Source: an uncultured Anaerolineae bacterium (GTDB lineage Bacteria; Chloroflexota; Anaerolineae; Anaerolineales; UBA4823). Taken from it: a stretch of DNA of 21,365 nt. The DNA lies in contig CAKZNJ010000513.1 of assembly GCA_937129505.1 (NCBI GenBank), positions 1 to 21,365 on the forward strand. Reading direction: 5' to 3'. The notes below the pieces were generated by a model. That model was not told the origin of the DNA and made no database searches. It saw only the letters and a list, made by a program, of their open reading frames with translations. The translations under genes and the position numbers were made by a program. This document shows positions 1 to 10,664 of the stretch, in pieces. Numbering within the stretch: position 1 is the stretch's first letter; each line of letters opens with the position of its first letter.

Positions 1-197
1 CCGCTCCCCATCGCTTCCGTGCTGCCCATACCGATCGCCCCGCCTGCCGGCGTGTACGTCGCGCAATGAGCCATGCCATCGACGAACGCGACTTTGATCG
101 CGCCGGCATGGCATTGATTCGACCGGTTGTACGTGCAGTTCGTAACATCGCACGACTCGACCATGCTTGTGCCACTGCCCATTGATCCGCTGCTCAT
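1..197 (-). CDS. DUF1540-type small cysteine-rich protein (partial, runs off left edge)
   Basis: The minus-strand frame is open from an ATG at 197-195 to the window edge, giving 65 codons with no stop. AGGAGG lies at 210-205, 7 bases before the ATG, which fixes the start. After a Ser/Gly/Met-rich leader of about 12 residues there are four spaced cysteines (C16, C21, C29, C45) in the context SCDVTNCTYN, QCHAGAIKV and HCATY. That C-x4-C-x-YN-x4-C-x-A-x-I-x-V...C pattern is the one I know from DUF1540, a short presumed metal-binding domain of unknown function. The tail becomes Gly/Met/Ser-rich, so a second domain copy may lie outside the window. A Fur-like box (228-242) sits just upstream, which suggests iron-dependent control. 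Domain identity is fairly sure; function is unknown. Confidence 0.72.
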   Translation of the reverse strand, partial: MSSGSMGSGTSMVESCDVTNCTYNRSNQCHAGAIKVAFVDGMAHCATYTPAGGAIGMGSTEAMGS

Positions 198-227
198 GCT
201 GCTGCCTCCTGTGTCGCGAGTAAGGTT

Positions 228-242
228 TGAGAATTATTATCA
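228..242. promoter_or_regulatory. Fur-like box 1 (upstream of the DUF1540-type gene)
   Basis: TGAGAAT-T-ATTATCA matches the 7-1-7 Fur inverted repeat TGATAAT-N-ATTATCA at 13 of 14 arm positions. It lies 30 bases upstream of the ATG at 197, where a repressor would block that gene's promoter. The match is seen directly; binding by a Fur-family protein is inferred. Confidence 0.6.
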
Positions 243-385
243 TTATCTATCAAGATCGATGCCACCGCTGCGCGTGAGTCACGCGAGCGGCCGATGCGTC
301 ATCCGCTCATCGTCGTCGCGACTGACTCATACCTACCCGCTGAGTCACCGGCAGGCATGAGCCGGCATCGAAGAGTGTAAATAAT

Positions 386-400
386 TGATAATCATTCTCA
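386..400. promoter_or_regulatory. Fur-like box 2
   Basis: TGATAAT-C-ATTCTCA also matches the Fur 7-1-7 repeat at 13 of 14 arm positions. It lies 143 bases from box 1 and 45 bases upstream of the -35 at 445-450, so it may act on either divergent gene. Two such sites in one 370-base gap are unlikely by chance in G+C-rich DNA. Confidence 0.55.
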
Positions 401-444
401 TTCGCAAATGTCACGCATACGTGGGTATTAGTTAGTTTTTTTGT

Positions 445-473
445 TTGACAACGAGCACGCCGTGCGGTACGAT
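445..473 (+). promoter_or_regulatory. sigma-70-type promoter for the DUF151-like gene
   Basis: TTGACA (445-450), a 17-base spacer and TACGAT (468-473) make a near-consensus housekeeping promoter. Transcription would start near 480, leaving a leader of about 90 bases that contains the 491-551 inverted repeat. Confidence 0.6.
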
Positions 474-569
474 CTTCAACGTTTGATAAGGCGAGCCGGC
501 GTTGAGTCAGTGTTGTTTAGCGCCATCCTGATACGCGTTGAGGCGGCTCGCTGTTGAGTAAAACGAACC

Positions 570-1049
570 ATGATCGACCATACCTATCACCTCGCGCTTC
601 ACCGGATCGAGCCGGCGGCTGGCGGCGCGGCGACGGTGGTGTTCGCGGTTGAGCCCCACGCGGGCGAACTACATGTCCGGCTCGGCGCCGACGAGAGCAT
701 GGCGTTGATCGCCGAGCGCGCCGGGTTGAGCACGCCCCGCGCGCGGCTGGCGCTGACGCTGGGCCGCCTGGTGGAGCAGCTTGATGCCAGTTTGGAGGAA
801 GTGCGCCTGAGTCGCGTCGATGGCGCGCTCATCGCGGCCAGCCTGATCGTGGGACACGGCCCGCTGCCGATCGAGCTGCCGGTCTGTTTCGGCGAAGCGA
901 TCGCGCTGGCTGTAACGCACCGCCTGCCGATCGTCGGCGATGAGTCATTACAGCCGTTGTTGCGTGTGACGCATGCGGCCGTGGACGAGCCGGATGTCGC
1001 GCTGCCGGCGACGATCGTGGCGTTTGTGAATTCGCTCTCCGATCGCTGA
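570..1049 (+). CDS. DUF151 / bifunctional-nuclease-like protein
   Basis: A 159-residue soluble protein with no signal peptide or membrane segment. Residues about 40-128 follow the layout of the DUF151 (BFN) domain: a DESMALIAERAG segment where the family has its EA-x-xIA helix, a leucine-rich helix ending LGRLVEQLDASLEEVRLSRVDG, then a strand and ELPVCFGEAIALAVTHRLPI, equivalent to the family's D-x-R-x-SDAIALA-x-R-x-x-x-PI motif. The usual Asp of SDAIALA is not conserved (GEAIALA here), so nuclease activity is doubtful. Start: ATG at 570 with only a weak Shine-Dalgarno (TTGAG), about 90 bases after a strong promoter. A hairpin terminator follows at 1075-1097, so the gene is its own transcription unit and is not cotranscribed with secA. 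Family placement is by eye; an unknown protein is the alternative. Confidence 0.6.
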   Translation: MIDHTYHLALHRIEPAAGGAATVVFAVEPHAGELHVRLGADESMALIAERAGLSTPRARLALTLGRLVEQLDASLEEVRLSRVDGALIAASLIVGHGPLPIELPVCFGEAIALAVTHRLPIVGDESLQPLLRVTHAAVDEPDVALPATIVAFVNSLSDR

Positions 1050-1074
1050 CATACGACAGAGTGGGATCGACCAG

Positions 1075-1097
1075 GGACACGCGCGGCGTGTCCTTTT
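1075..1097 (+). terminator. Rho-independent terminator after the DUF151-like gene
   Basis: GGACACGC (1075-1082), loop GCG, GCGTGTCC (1086-1093), then TTTT (1094-1097). A perfect 8-bp G+C-rich stem starting 25 bases after the stop codon. Confidence 0.75.
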
Positions 1098-1129
1098 GGC
1101 GCTTGACGGATCGGACGCGCGCGCCCGTC

Positions 1130-1138
1130 TGGTATAAT
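1130..1138 (+). promoter_or_regulatory. Extended -10 promoter for secA
   Basis: TGG-TATAAT (TATAAT at 1133-1138) is a perfect extended -10 element. A TTGACG at 1103-1108 is 24 bases upstream, too far to serve as its -35, so the promoter probably relies on the TGn extension. The implied leader of about 165 bases before the ATG at 1309 is long and G+C-rich, with a GGATCGATCC palindrome at 1184-1193. No riboswitch or translation-arrest peptide was recognised in it. Confidence 0.5.
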
Positions 1139-1308
1139 GCTGAGACGGCTTCCCCACGTGTGGATCAGCCGACGCGAAACGCGGGATCGATCCGGCAGCC
1201 GCTGGCGCCGACGTCCGTGGCCGCCGTCTTTTCCCGTGTTCTACCCATGCGTATGAATCTCCCGCAGTGGCCGTCACGTGCGGCGCCGTCGGGAGCGAGG
1301 TGCAAACA

Positions 1309-5420
<4,112 letters not shown>

Positions 5421-5424
<4 letters not shown>

Positions 5425-6110
5425 CCGCCCATCATGTTTGTCTCCCACTCGCTGACCGAGGCGCGAATTAAGGCTTGGATTTCTGCGTCTGGCACTTCCT
5501 CGACGGTCGCATACTGCTCTAAGCCGATCAGCACCACCATGCCCTTATTGGGTAGTTCCATCAAGCGTACGCCCCGCTGTTGTAAACCCCGTTCCTGCAG
5601 CTTTTTCTGCAGGATTTCATCCACTTGCATGGCAATGCTTCTCGGCGCTTGGGTTAAATTCGATTTTGGCTGGAATGATTGGGCAAGCCAATCGGCCACC
5701 CCCTTTTTTGTCGCCGGCTGCGCTGCTGGTGGCATCTCCACCTTGGGTAAGACAGCTTGAGCAGGCGGTTGCTCCTGTGGACTAGGCTGCCCGTCGTTGA
5801 CTGCCCCCACCGTTGGGGTTTCGACCTCGAGCCACTTACGCAAGGCTTGATAGAGCAAAAGGAGCTGGCGTCGTTCGTTCTCTTTGAGTAAATGGGGAGA
5901 TTCAATCGCTTTGCCGTTGATCTGAGGCAAGATGCGGCGCATCTGTCGGTCGCTCCAAAAGCTGATCAGTTGATCCAACCCCTCTTGACGTGCCTGTGGT
6001 GGAGGAGAAGATGAAGCCCTGCTACCCAGCACCGTTGCCAGCAGATAGCCGATCAACACCGCCACGGCTACACAAATAACCGCCAGTAGAATGAGGGCAG
6101 AAAAATCCAT
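5421..6110 (-). CDS. Membrane-anchored protein of unknown function
   Basis: I do not recognise a named family. The 229-residue protein opens with one hydrophobic segment (residues ~5-29, ALILLAVICVAVAVLIGYLL) followed by Arg, so the rest is probably cytoplasmic. A helical part (~42-95) has basic and Leu-rich stretches. A Pro/Gln/Ala-rich linker spans ~100-135. A compact C-terminal part (~158-222) contains VDEILQKKLQERGLQQRGVR, LMELPNKGMVVLIGLEQY and PDAEIQALIRASVSEWE, which look like one conserved alpha/beta domain. The start at 6110 has AGGAGG at 6127-6122 and a closer AGAGG. The gene overlaps the secA stop by 4 bases tail to tail (TTAG at 5421-5424 holds both stops), so the two are not cotranscribed and no intrinsic terminator separates them. 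Confidence 0.7.
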
Positions 6111-6464
6111 TCACGCCTCTTCCTCCTATTATAGCCGATAAGCGAACATCGGATTCTTACAATTTTGTTGGGATAAATGTATTTCGTAATTCTTTTGCAT
6201 CATAAAAAGTGAGCCGTTCAAATGACAATTTACCGGGAACGGAACGATTGTGGTTATATCGACGAATTTCTTTATCCATCAAACTGAGCGGTTACCACCA
6301 AATTTTTCCTTAAGAAAGGACTACGATCTGGAACGTGGCACCAATGCTACTTGTTCTCTGGATCAAATCTGCTATTCATCAAGTGGGTTTCTCATCTCAT
6401 GCTTCGGTTATAATAGTGAGCAATTTAACCAATCAACCAACTTAAATTTATGGAGGATGAGAAG
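6111..6464. other. Intergenic region upstream of the ABC importer
   Basis: This 354-base A+T-rich gap separates the divergent membrane-protein gene and the importer operon. A TATAAT reads toward each gene: 6128-6133 on the minus strand, probably too close to the start to matter, and 6409-6414 on the plus strand. I see no RNA gene, no known riboswitch core (TPP, cobalamin, SAM) and no LacI-type palindrome like those at 16-21 kb. Confidence 0.4.
6409..6414 (+). promoter_or_regulatory. Probable -10 element for the ABC importer operon
   Basis: A perfect TATAAT lies 50 bases upstream of the ATG at 6465. No good -35 hexamer is seen at 16-18 bases; TTTCTC at 6388-6393 is the nearest weak candidate at 15 bases. 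The promoter may therefore need an activator. Confidence 0.35.
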
Positions 6465-7433
6465 ATGCCTAACTTGCGTTATTTGGTCCGCTGGTCTATC
6501 ATGACTGTCTTAATCCTACTGAGCGCTTGTGCCCCTCAGCCGGCAAAGGTCACAAAAGTGCGTATCGGCACTCAGCCTTGGATTGGTTACGGTCCGTGGT
6601 GGATTGCTCAAGAAAAAGGCCTGTTTGCCAGTCACGGTATAGAAGCCGAATTGGTGGATTTTGTCCAGGATACAGAGGTAAATGCTGCTTTTGCCTCAGG
6701 TGAAATGGAGGCGGCTAATCTGGCTACCCATACGGCGATTAAGTTGTTTGCTAACGGCGTCGATCTCAAAGTGGTTCTATTGGAAGATGCATCCTATGAG
6801 GCAGACGCAATTCTCGCAGTGGCGGACATCGAATCAATCGTGGATATAAAAGGTGAGTCGGTTGCCTTTGAGGAAGGTTCGACCAGTGATTTGCTTTTGA
6901 ATTACGCCCTTTCACATCATGGACTCAGCGTGAAGGATATCACTGTGATACCCATGCCGGCTTCAGATGCAGGTGCAGCACTCATTGCTGGACAAGTTCG
7001 CGTTGCAGTCACCTATGAACCTTATATTTCAACTGCACTCGCTCAGCAAAAAGATATCAAAGTAATCTACACTGCAGGTGAGCGGCCGGGTTTAATCTCG
7101 GATGTGCTTGTTGTCAACGGTAAATTTGCTCAGCAGAATCCAGAAGCTGTTAAGCGTTTACTCCAAGTTTGGGACGAGGCAATGGCTTTCTATAAATCAA
7201 ACCCAGAGGAAGCAAAAGCAATCATCTCAAAAGCGGTAGGAAGCACACCTGAGGAATTAATGTCTGCCTTCGAGGGAGTGAAATTCTATGATCTAGCCCA
7301 AAACAAATCAGCATTGAGTGGTGAATTCGCCACAATCATTCGAGATGTTGCCGAGGTTACGCAGGCTATTGGGATGATCACAGCTATTCCTGACCTCCAA
7401 AAATTAGTAGATGCATCCTATCTAGGACAGTAA
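6465..7433 (+). CDS. ABC importer substrate-binding lipoprotein (SsuA/TauA/THI5-like)
   Basis: A 322-residue extracytoplasmic binding protein of the NMT1/THI5-like fold, used for sulfonates, nitrate, thiamine precursors and related small molecules. The signal peptide runs MPNLRYLVRW plus a hydrophobic stretch to the lipobox LLSAC, with lipidated Cys22. Mature-protein hallmarks are IGTQPWIGYGPWWIAQEKGL, GEMEAANLATHTA, the GESVAFEEGSTSD segment and VRVAVTYEPYIS. An in-frame ATG at 6450 lies upstream, but the GGAGGA of that same stretch (6452-6457) is an ideal ribosome site 7 bases before ATG 6465, so the later start is chosen. It heads a three-gene operon with a permease 50 bases downstream. 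The ligand cannot be told from sequence alone. Confidence 0.88.
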   Translation: MPNLRYLVRWSIMTVLILLSACAPQPAKVTKVRIGTQPWIGYGPWWIAQEKGLFASHGIEAELVDFVQDTEVNAAFASGEMEAANLATHTAIKLFANGVDLKVVLLEDASYEADAILAVADIESIVDIKGESVAFEEGSTSDLLLNYALSHHGLSVKDITVIPMPASDAGAALIAGQVRVAVTYEPYISTALAQQKDIKVIYTAGERPGLISDVLVVNGKFAQQNPEAVKRLLQVWDEAMAFYKSNPEEAKAIISKAVGSTPEELMSAFEGVKFYDLAQNKSALSGEFATIIRDVAEVTQAIGMITAIPDLQKLVDASYLGQ

Positions 7434-7483
7434 AAAGTAGGTCTGCCCGCACTTGTTGAAAAATTGAATCTGCAAGTCAACGA

Positions 7484-8281
7484 ATGAAAAAGAATTCTCT
7501 GTTCGAACTTCGCCGAGAGATTCCACGTCCTTACTATCTAGGCGCCGGTACGATATTTATCGGCATTTTTCTTTTGACGTGGATTCTACTTACCTCCTTT
7601 GGTTTTGTATCGCGCATTTTTCTTCCTTCTCCCGAAGGTGTATGGCAGGAACTTATGCGTCAGATCCAAGATGGCACTCTTGCCAAAGATGTGAGCGCTA
7701 GCCTTTACCGTATTACGTTGGGATGGTTACTCTCAACCTTACTAGCTGTCCCAATCGGTATCTTAATGGGAAACTTTTCTTTTTTTGAAGGGCTTTTTGA
7801 ACCCTTTATTGATTTGGTGCGGTATATGCCAGCTGTGGCCTTTGTTCCTTTGACCATTCTCTGGCTCGGAGTAGGTGATTCGCAAAAATTTGCCATTCTG
7901 TTCATTGGCACGTTCTTTCAAGAAGTTTTGCTCATCATGGACAACGTAAAGATGGTGCCACGGGATCTGATCCAAGTAAGTTATACCTTTGGCTTGAACA
8001 AATGGGAAATCCTGCGCGATGTTGTACTGCGGGCTGCTATGCCGGGGATTTGGGATACCTTCCGGATCACTCTCGGTTGGGCATGGACCTATCTGGTTGT
8101 GGCTGAACTGGTTGCCGCCAATGTCGGGTTGGGTTATCGCATTATGCGCGCTCAACGATTTTTGGAGACAGAGACGATCATCCTAGGCATCCTGGTCATC
8201 GGTTTGCTGGGATTAGTAACCGACTATATGTTCAAAATCACTTATAAAAAACTGTTCCACTGGGCAGTGCAGAGCCAATGA
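7484..8281 (+). CDS. ABC importer permease (SsuC/TauC-like)
   Basis: A 265-residue integral membrane protein with about six hydrophobic segments (first ~19-41). It carries the inner-membrane transport domain of nitrate/sulfonate/taurine importers. The cytoplasmic loop that docks to the ATPase (EAA loop) is visible as YTFGLNKWEILRDVVLRAAM (~167-186), and the family's late signature follows in VVAELVAANVGLGYRIMRAQ (~205-224). FLPSPEGVWQEL near residue 46 is also typical of the group. The start at 7484 has no clear Shine-Dalgarno, so translation may depend on the upstream gene. The stop overlaps the ATPase start by 4 bases (ATGA at 8278-8281), indicating translational coupling. Confidence 0.9.
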   Translation: MKKNSLFELRREIPRPYYLGAGTIFIGIFLLTWILLTSFGFVSRIFLPSPEGVWQELMRQIQDGTLAKDVSASLYRITLGWLLSTLLAVPIGILMGNFSFFEGLFEPFIDLVRYMPAVAFVPLTILWLGVGDSQKFAILFIGTFFQEVLLIMDNVKMVPRDLIQVSYTFGLNKWEILRDVVLRAAMPGIWDTFRITLGWAWTYLVVAELVAANVGLGYRIMRAQRFLETETIILGILVIGLLGLVTDYMFKITYKKLFHWAVQSQ

Positions 8282-9048
8282 ATCCCAAACTACAAGTAAA
8301 ACATGTTCGGAAACGTTTTTCACTAAAGGGCAGCCAACCCCTAATCGCCGTGCAAGACGTGACCATGACTGTTCAAACGAATGAGTTCGTCTCGTTGGTG
8401 GGCCCGTCCGGTTGCGGGAAATCAACGATGTTGATGATCATAGCCGGCTTGGAAACTTTAGATGAGGGCGAGATTCGGGTCGATGGACAGGTAGTCAGCG
8501 GCCCAGGGCGCGATCGCGGGGTGGTTTTCCAGTCCTATACGCTCTTCCCATGGTTAACAGTTGAGGGCAATGTGCGCTTTGCATTAAAGAAAAGTGGACT
8601 AAACGCCGCAAAACAAGACGAATTGGTCAATCATTATCTGCAATTGGTCGGTCTGCAAGAATTTGCTAATGCCATGCCCAATCAACTCTCTGGAGGAATG
8701 CGACAACGTGTGGCCATTGCTCGTGCTTTAGTCTATCATCCACAGATGTTATTGATGGATGAACCTTTTGGTGCCTTGGATGCGCAGACGCGAATGGCAA
8801 TGCAGGAATTATTGCTCAATGTCTGGCAAAAAGAGCAGACAACTGTTCTCTTTGTAACCCATGATATAGATGAAGCGATTCTGCTCTCTGACCGAATTTA
8901 TGTTATGACACCCCGACCAGGGCAGATCAAAGCAGAGGTATGTGTCGAAATACCCCGACCCCGCAACTTAGTGGAAACGGAAAGTGACGAGCGTTTTATT
9001 CGACTAAGGCGCGAGATCCTATCCCTCATTCGTGTAACCCCCAACTAG
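8278..9048 (+). CDS. ABC importer ATP-binding protein (SsuB/TauB-like)
   Basis: The 256-residue nucleotide-binding subunit that powers the importer on the cytoplasmic face. All catalytic motifs are present: Walker A GPSGCGKST (42-50), Q-loop Gln85 in VFQSYTLFPWLTV, signature LSGGMRQRVAIARA (137-150), Walker B MLLMDEP (157-163) with catalytic Glu162, D-loop GALD, and switch His195 in FVTHD. MTPRPGQI near residue 210 is typical of the nitrate/sulfonate/taurine subfamily. It is the last gene of the operon, overlapping the permease by 4 bases. It is also the only ABC ATPase in the window; the sugar-type importer on the other strand has none. Confidence 0.94.
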   Translation: MNPKLQVKHVRKRFSLKGSQPLIAVQDVTMTVQTNEFVSLVGPSGCGKSTMLMIIAGLETLDEGEIRVDGQVVSGPGRDRGVVFQSYTLFPWLTVEGNVRFALKKSGLNAAKQDELVNHYLQLVGLQEFANAMPNQLSGGMRQRVAIARALVYHPQMLLMDEPFGALDAQTRMAMQELLLNVWQKEQTTVLFVTHDIDEAILLSDRIYVMTPRPGQIKAEVCVEIPRPRNLVETESDERFIRLRREILSLIRVTPN

Positions 9049-9065
9049 AATAACAGCATGTAAGG

Positions 9066-9094
9066 AAAAAACCTCCAGCTTTGAGGCTGGAGGT
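9066..9094 (-). terminator. Rho-independent terminator of the minus-strand importer/MttB operon
   Basis: ACCTCCAGC (9071-9079), loop TTTGAG, GCTGGAGGT (9086-9094): a perfect 9-bp stem. A run of six A at 9066-9071 becomes the U-tract when read on the minus strand. It lies 100 bases past the stop of the methyltransferase gene (9195). It may also slow plus-strand transcripts from the ABC operon, but no T-run follows on that side. A second small hairpin (TTCCC/GGGAA, 9161-9174) and a CCTTAGCTAAGG palindrome (9126-9137) lie between. Confidence 0.7.
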
Positions 9095-9194
9095 ATGACT
9101 TTCAAACTCCAATCATCCATCCTTTCCTTAGCTAAGGACTGCTTGGTTACAAACCATCAATTCCCTCAAGGGAAATGACTGCAAAATGGCAAAC

Positions 9195-10643
9195 TCAAGC
9201 ATCCCGGATTGCTTCCTGCAGAGCGCGTTCGAGAGCTTCATCCGCGCCGGGCAGCAGCTCTACCGGTTTCGCCTTTTCCAAAATCTGCAAGACTTTCTCA
9301 TGCGCAACCTGGTCCACACTCTTTGCCCCGGCTTTCAGCCACTCGTCAATCGTCTGGCGCTTAAAAAGCACCGGGAAGAACAATTCTTTGCGGAAATAAC
9401 GGCTGGTGTGTGGATGCCCCAAGAAACTGCCGCCATAACCAACTTGACGGATTACCTCTACCGCCAGGGTATCTTCATTCACTTCAAAACCCTGCAGGAT
9501 GCGCTTGATATGCCGGATGATTTCATCACAGATAACCGCCATTTCCGGCGAGCCGTACTGCCCAAAACACAGGGTGCCGTTTGCCTGACACATCGTCATG
9601 CCAGCTAGGCTCACTAACAGCAGGGTCTGCGTCGCTTCCGCTGCCGCTTCGGCATCGGGCAACTTACCTTCAACGCCACCACCCAAACCGTAGATGGGGA
9701 TGCCATATCGTTTGGCAAGCTGCACCATGGCAATTTTGCCCAAATCCTGTTCTGGGCTACCGTAAGTCACCTGAGTCGTGCGCATATCAAAGACATCGGT
9801 GTCGGGCTTCAAAACCACCTTGGCGCCAGGCTGAATCAATTGGGTCAGCACCACGCCAAATAAAACCTCCGCATTGGTCAAAACAACGGTTCCGGCAACC
9901 GTCGCTGGCCCGGTGGCGCCCATCAAAGGACCCGGTGAGTACAAGATGGGAATACCCGCCTGAACGGCATCGATCAACCCCTCGTTCATCACCGCAATTT
10001 TTAGCGGCGTAATCGGTGTTGTGATTCCCAAAGCGCAGGGTTTTTCACGCAGCGCAGATTCTCCACCGCTAGCAGCCGCCACCATCCCCAACAGCTTTTG
10101 GGTAAAAGGGCGTTCTAAAATATTAATCACGGTGGGTTTGGTCGTGTTACGCAGGATGGCATCAAAATCGTGAAAGAAAATCGTTGAAGTAGGCATATCC
10201 CCCGACATACACAATGTTTGCACAAAATCGATGTTCTCCAACGCATGACCGACACGTGTGTTATGGATCATATCCTGTTTGGTGGGCTGGCGCGGGCGCC
10301 GCCCTTCAAAATCCCAGAACATCGGCTCAGAGGTGCCGCCCATGCCATAATAAACCCGCCCCAACTCAATTTGCAAATCCATAGCCGGGTCATTGCGCCC
10401 ATACAAAACAAACGATTTAGGCGCCTGCTCAATCGCCCAATCGACCATCTCAGGGGGGACATGAATTGAGCGGGTTTCACGATTTACTTTTGCCCCGCCG
10501 CGCTCGAAAATATCTAAAAATAAATCCGACTCGCTGTAAATACCCGGATCCATCAACAGATCGAGCGAAGCTTGATAGATGCGATCTAACCCATCTTCCG
10601 AGAGGATTGTCAGATTACCCGCTTTGGCGCCAGTCTTCATCAT
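9195..10643 (-). CDS. MttB-family (trimethylamine methyltransferase-like) protein, non-pyrrolysine
   Basis: A 482-residue protein of the MttB superfamily, TIM-barrel enzymes that move a methyl group from a quaternary or tertiary amine to a corrinoid protein. The frame is open throughout, so it lacks the UAG-encoded pyrrolysine of true trimethylamine methyltransferases and groups with the non-Pyl members (the MtgB glycine-betaine type is the known example). Family marks: IYQASLDLLMDPGI near the N terminus, TSTIFFHDFDAILRNTTKP mid-barrel, SPGPLMGATGPATVAGTVV, GGGVEGKLPDAEAAAEATQT, and VNEDTLAVEVIRQVGYGGSF from residue 388 followed by LGHPHTSRYFRKE. It is the last gene of a six-gene operon, 21 bases after the LacI-type gene. 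Two ATGs are adjacent (10643 and 10640); AGGAG lies 3 and 6 bases before them, so the second may be the true start. No corrinoid-binding protein is encoded in the window, and the substrate is unknown. Confidence 0.87.
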   Translation of the reverse strand: MMKTGAKAGNLTILSEDGLDRIYQASLDLLMDPGIYSESDLFLDIFERGGAKVNRETRSIHVPPEMVDWAIEQAPKSFVLYGRNDPAMDLQIELGRVYYGMGGTSEPMFWDFEGRRPRQPTKQDMIHNTRVGHALENIDFVQTLCMSGDMPTSTIFFHDFDAILRNTTKPTVINILERPFTQKLLGMVAAASGGESALREKPCALGITTPITPLKIAVMNEGLIDAVQAGIPILYSPGPLMGATGPATVAGTVVLTNAEVLFGVVLTQLIQPGAKVVLKPDTDVFDMRTTQVTYGSPEQDLGKIAMVQLAKRYGIPIYGLGGGVEGKLPDAEAAAEATQTLLLVSLAGMTMCQANGTLCFGQYGSPEMAVICDEIIRHIKRILQGFEVNEDTLAVEVIRQVGYGGSFLGHPHTSRYFRKELFFPVLFKRQTIDEWLKAGAKSVDQVAHEKVLQILEKAKPVELLPGADEALERALQEAIRDA

Positions 10644-10648
10644 AGACT

Positions 10649-10660
10649 CCTTTGCAAAGG
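10649..10660. repeat. 12-bp perfect palindrome over the methyltransferase ribosome site
   Basis: CCTTTGCAAAGG is a perfect palindrome. Read on the minus strand its right half supplies the AAAGG of the Shine-Dalgarno before the MttB-family start. It could be a protein site or a small intercistronic fold, or chance. Confidence 0.3.
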
Positions 10661-10664
10661 AATA

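Larger units (their letters stand above)
198..569. other. Divergent intergenic region with Fur-like boxes
   Basis: This 372-base gap lies between the DUF1540-type gene (minus) and the DUF151-like gene (plus). It holds two Fur-like boxes, a sigma-70-type promoter at 445-473, and four copies of the heptamer TGAGTCA or its complement (275-281, 323-329, 341-347, 503-509). An 8-bp perfect inverted repeat (GCGAGCCG 491-498, CGGCTCGC 544-551) lies in the leader of the plus-strand gene. I see no convincing protein-coding or structured RNA gene in it. Confidence 0.5.

Noticed and set aside
127..360. Plus-strand open frame at the left edge
   Set aside because: It lies antisense to the DUF1540-type gene, has no ribosome site and no recognisable content.
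1103..1108. TTGACG as the -35 of the secA promoter
   Set aside because: The spacing to TATAAT is 24 bases, outside the usable range. The extended -10 is a better explanation.
6128..6133. TATAAT on the minus strand before the membrane-protein gene
   Set aside because: It would start transcription near 6121, downstream of the AGGAGG at 6127-6122, so it is probably not the main promoter.
6111..6464. Riboswitch for thiamine precursors before the THI5-like importer
   Set aside because: No TPP core segments (CTGAGA, or the GAACCTGATC-like region) could be found in the leader.
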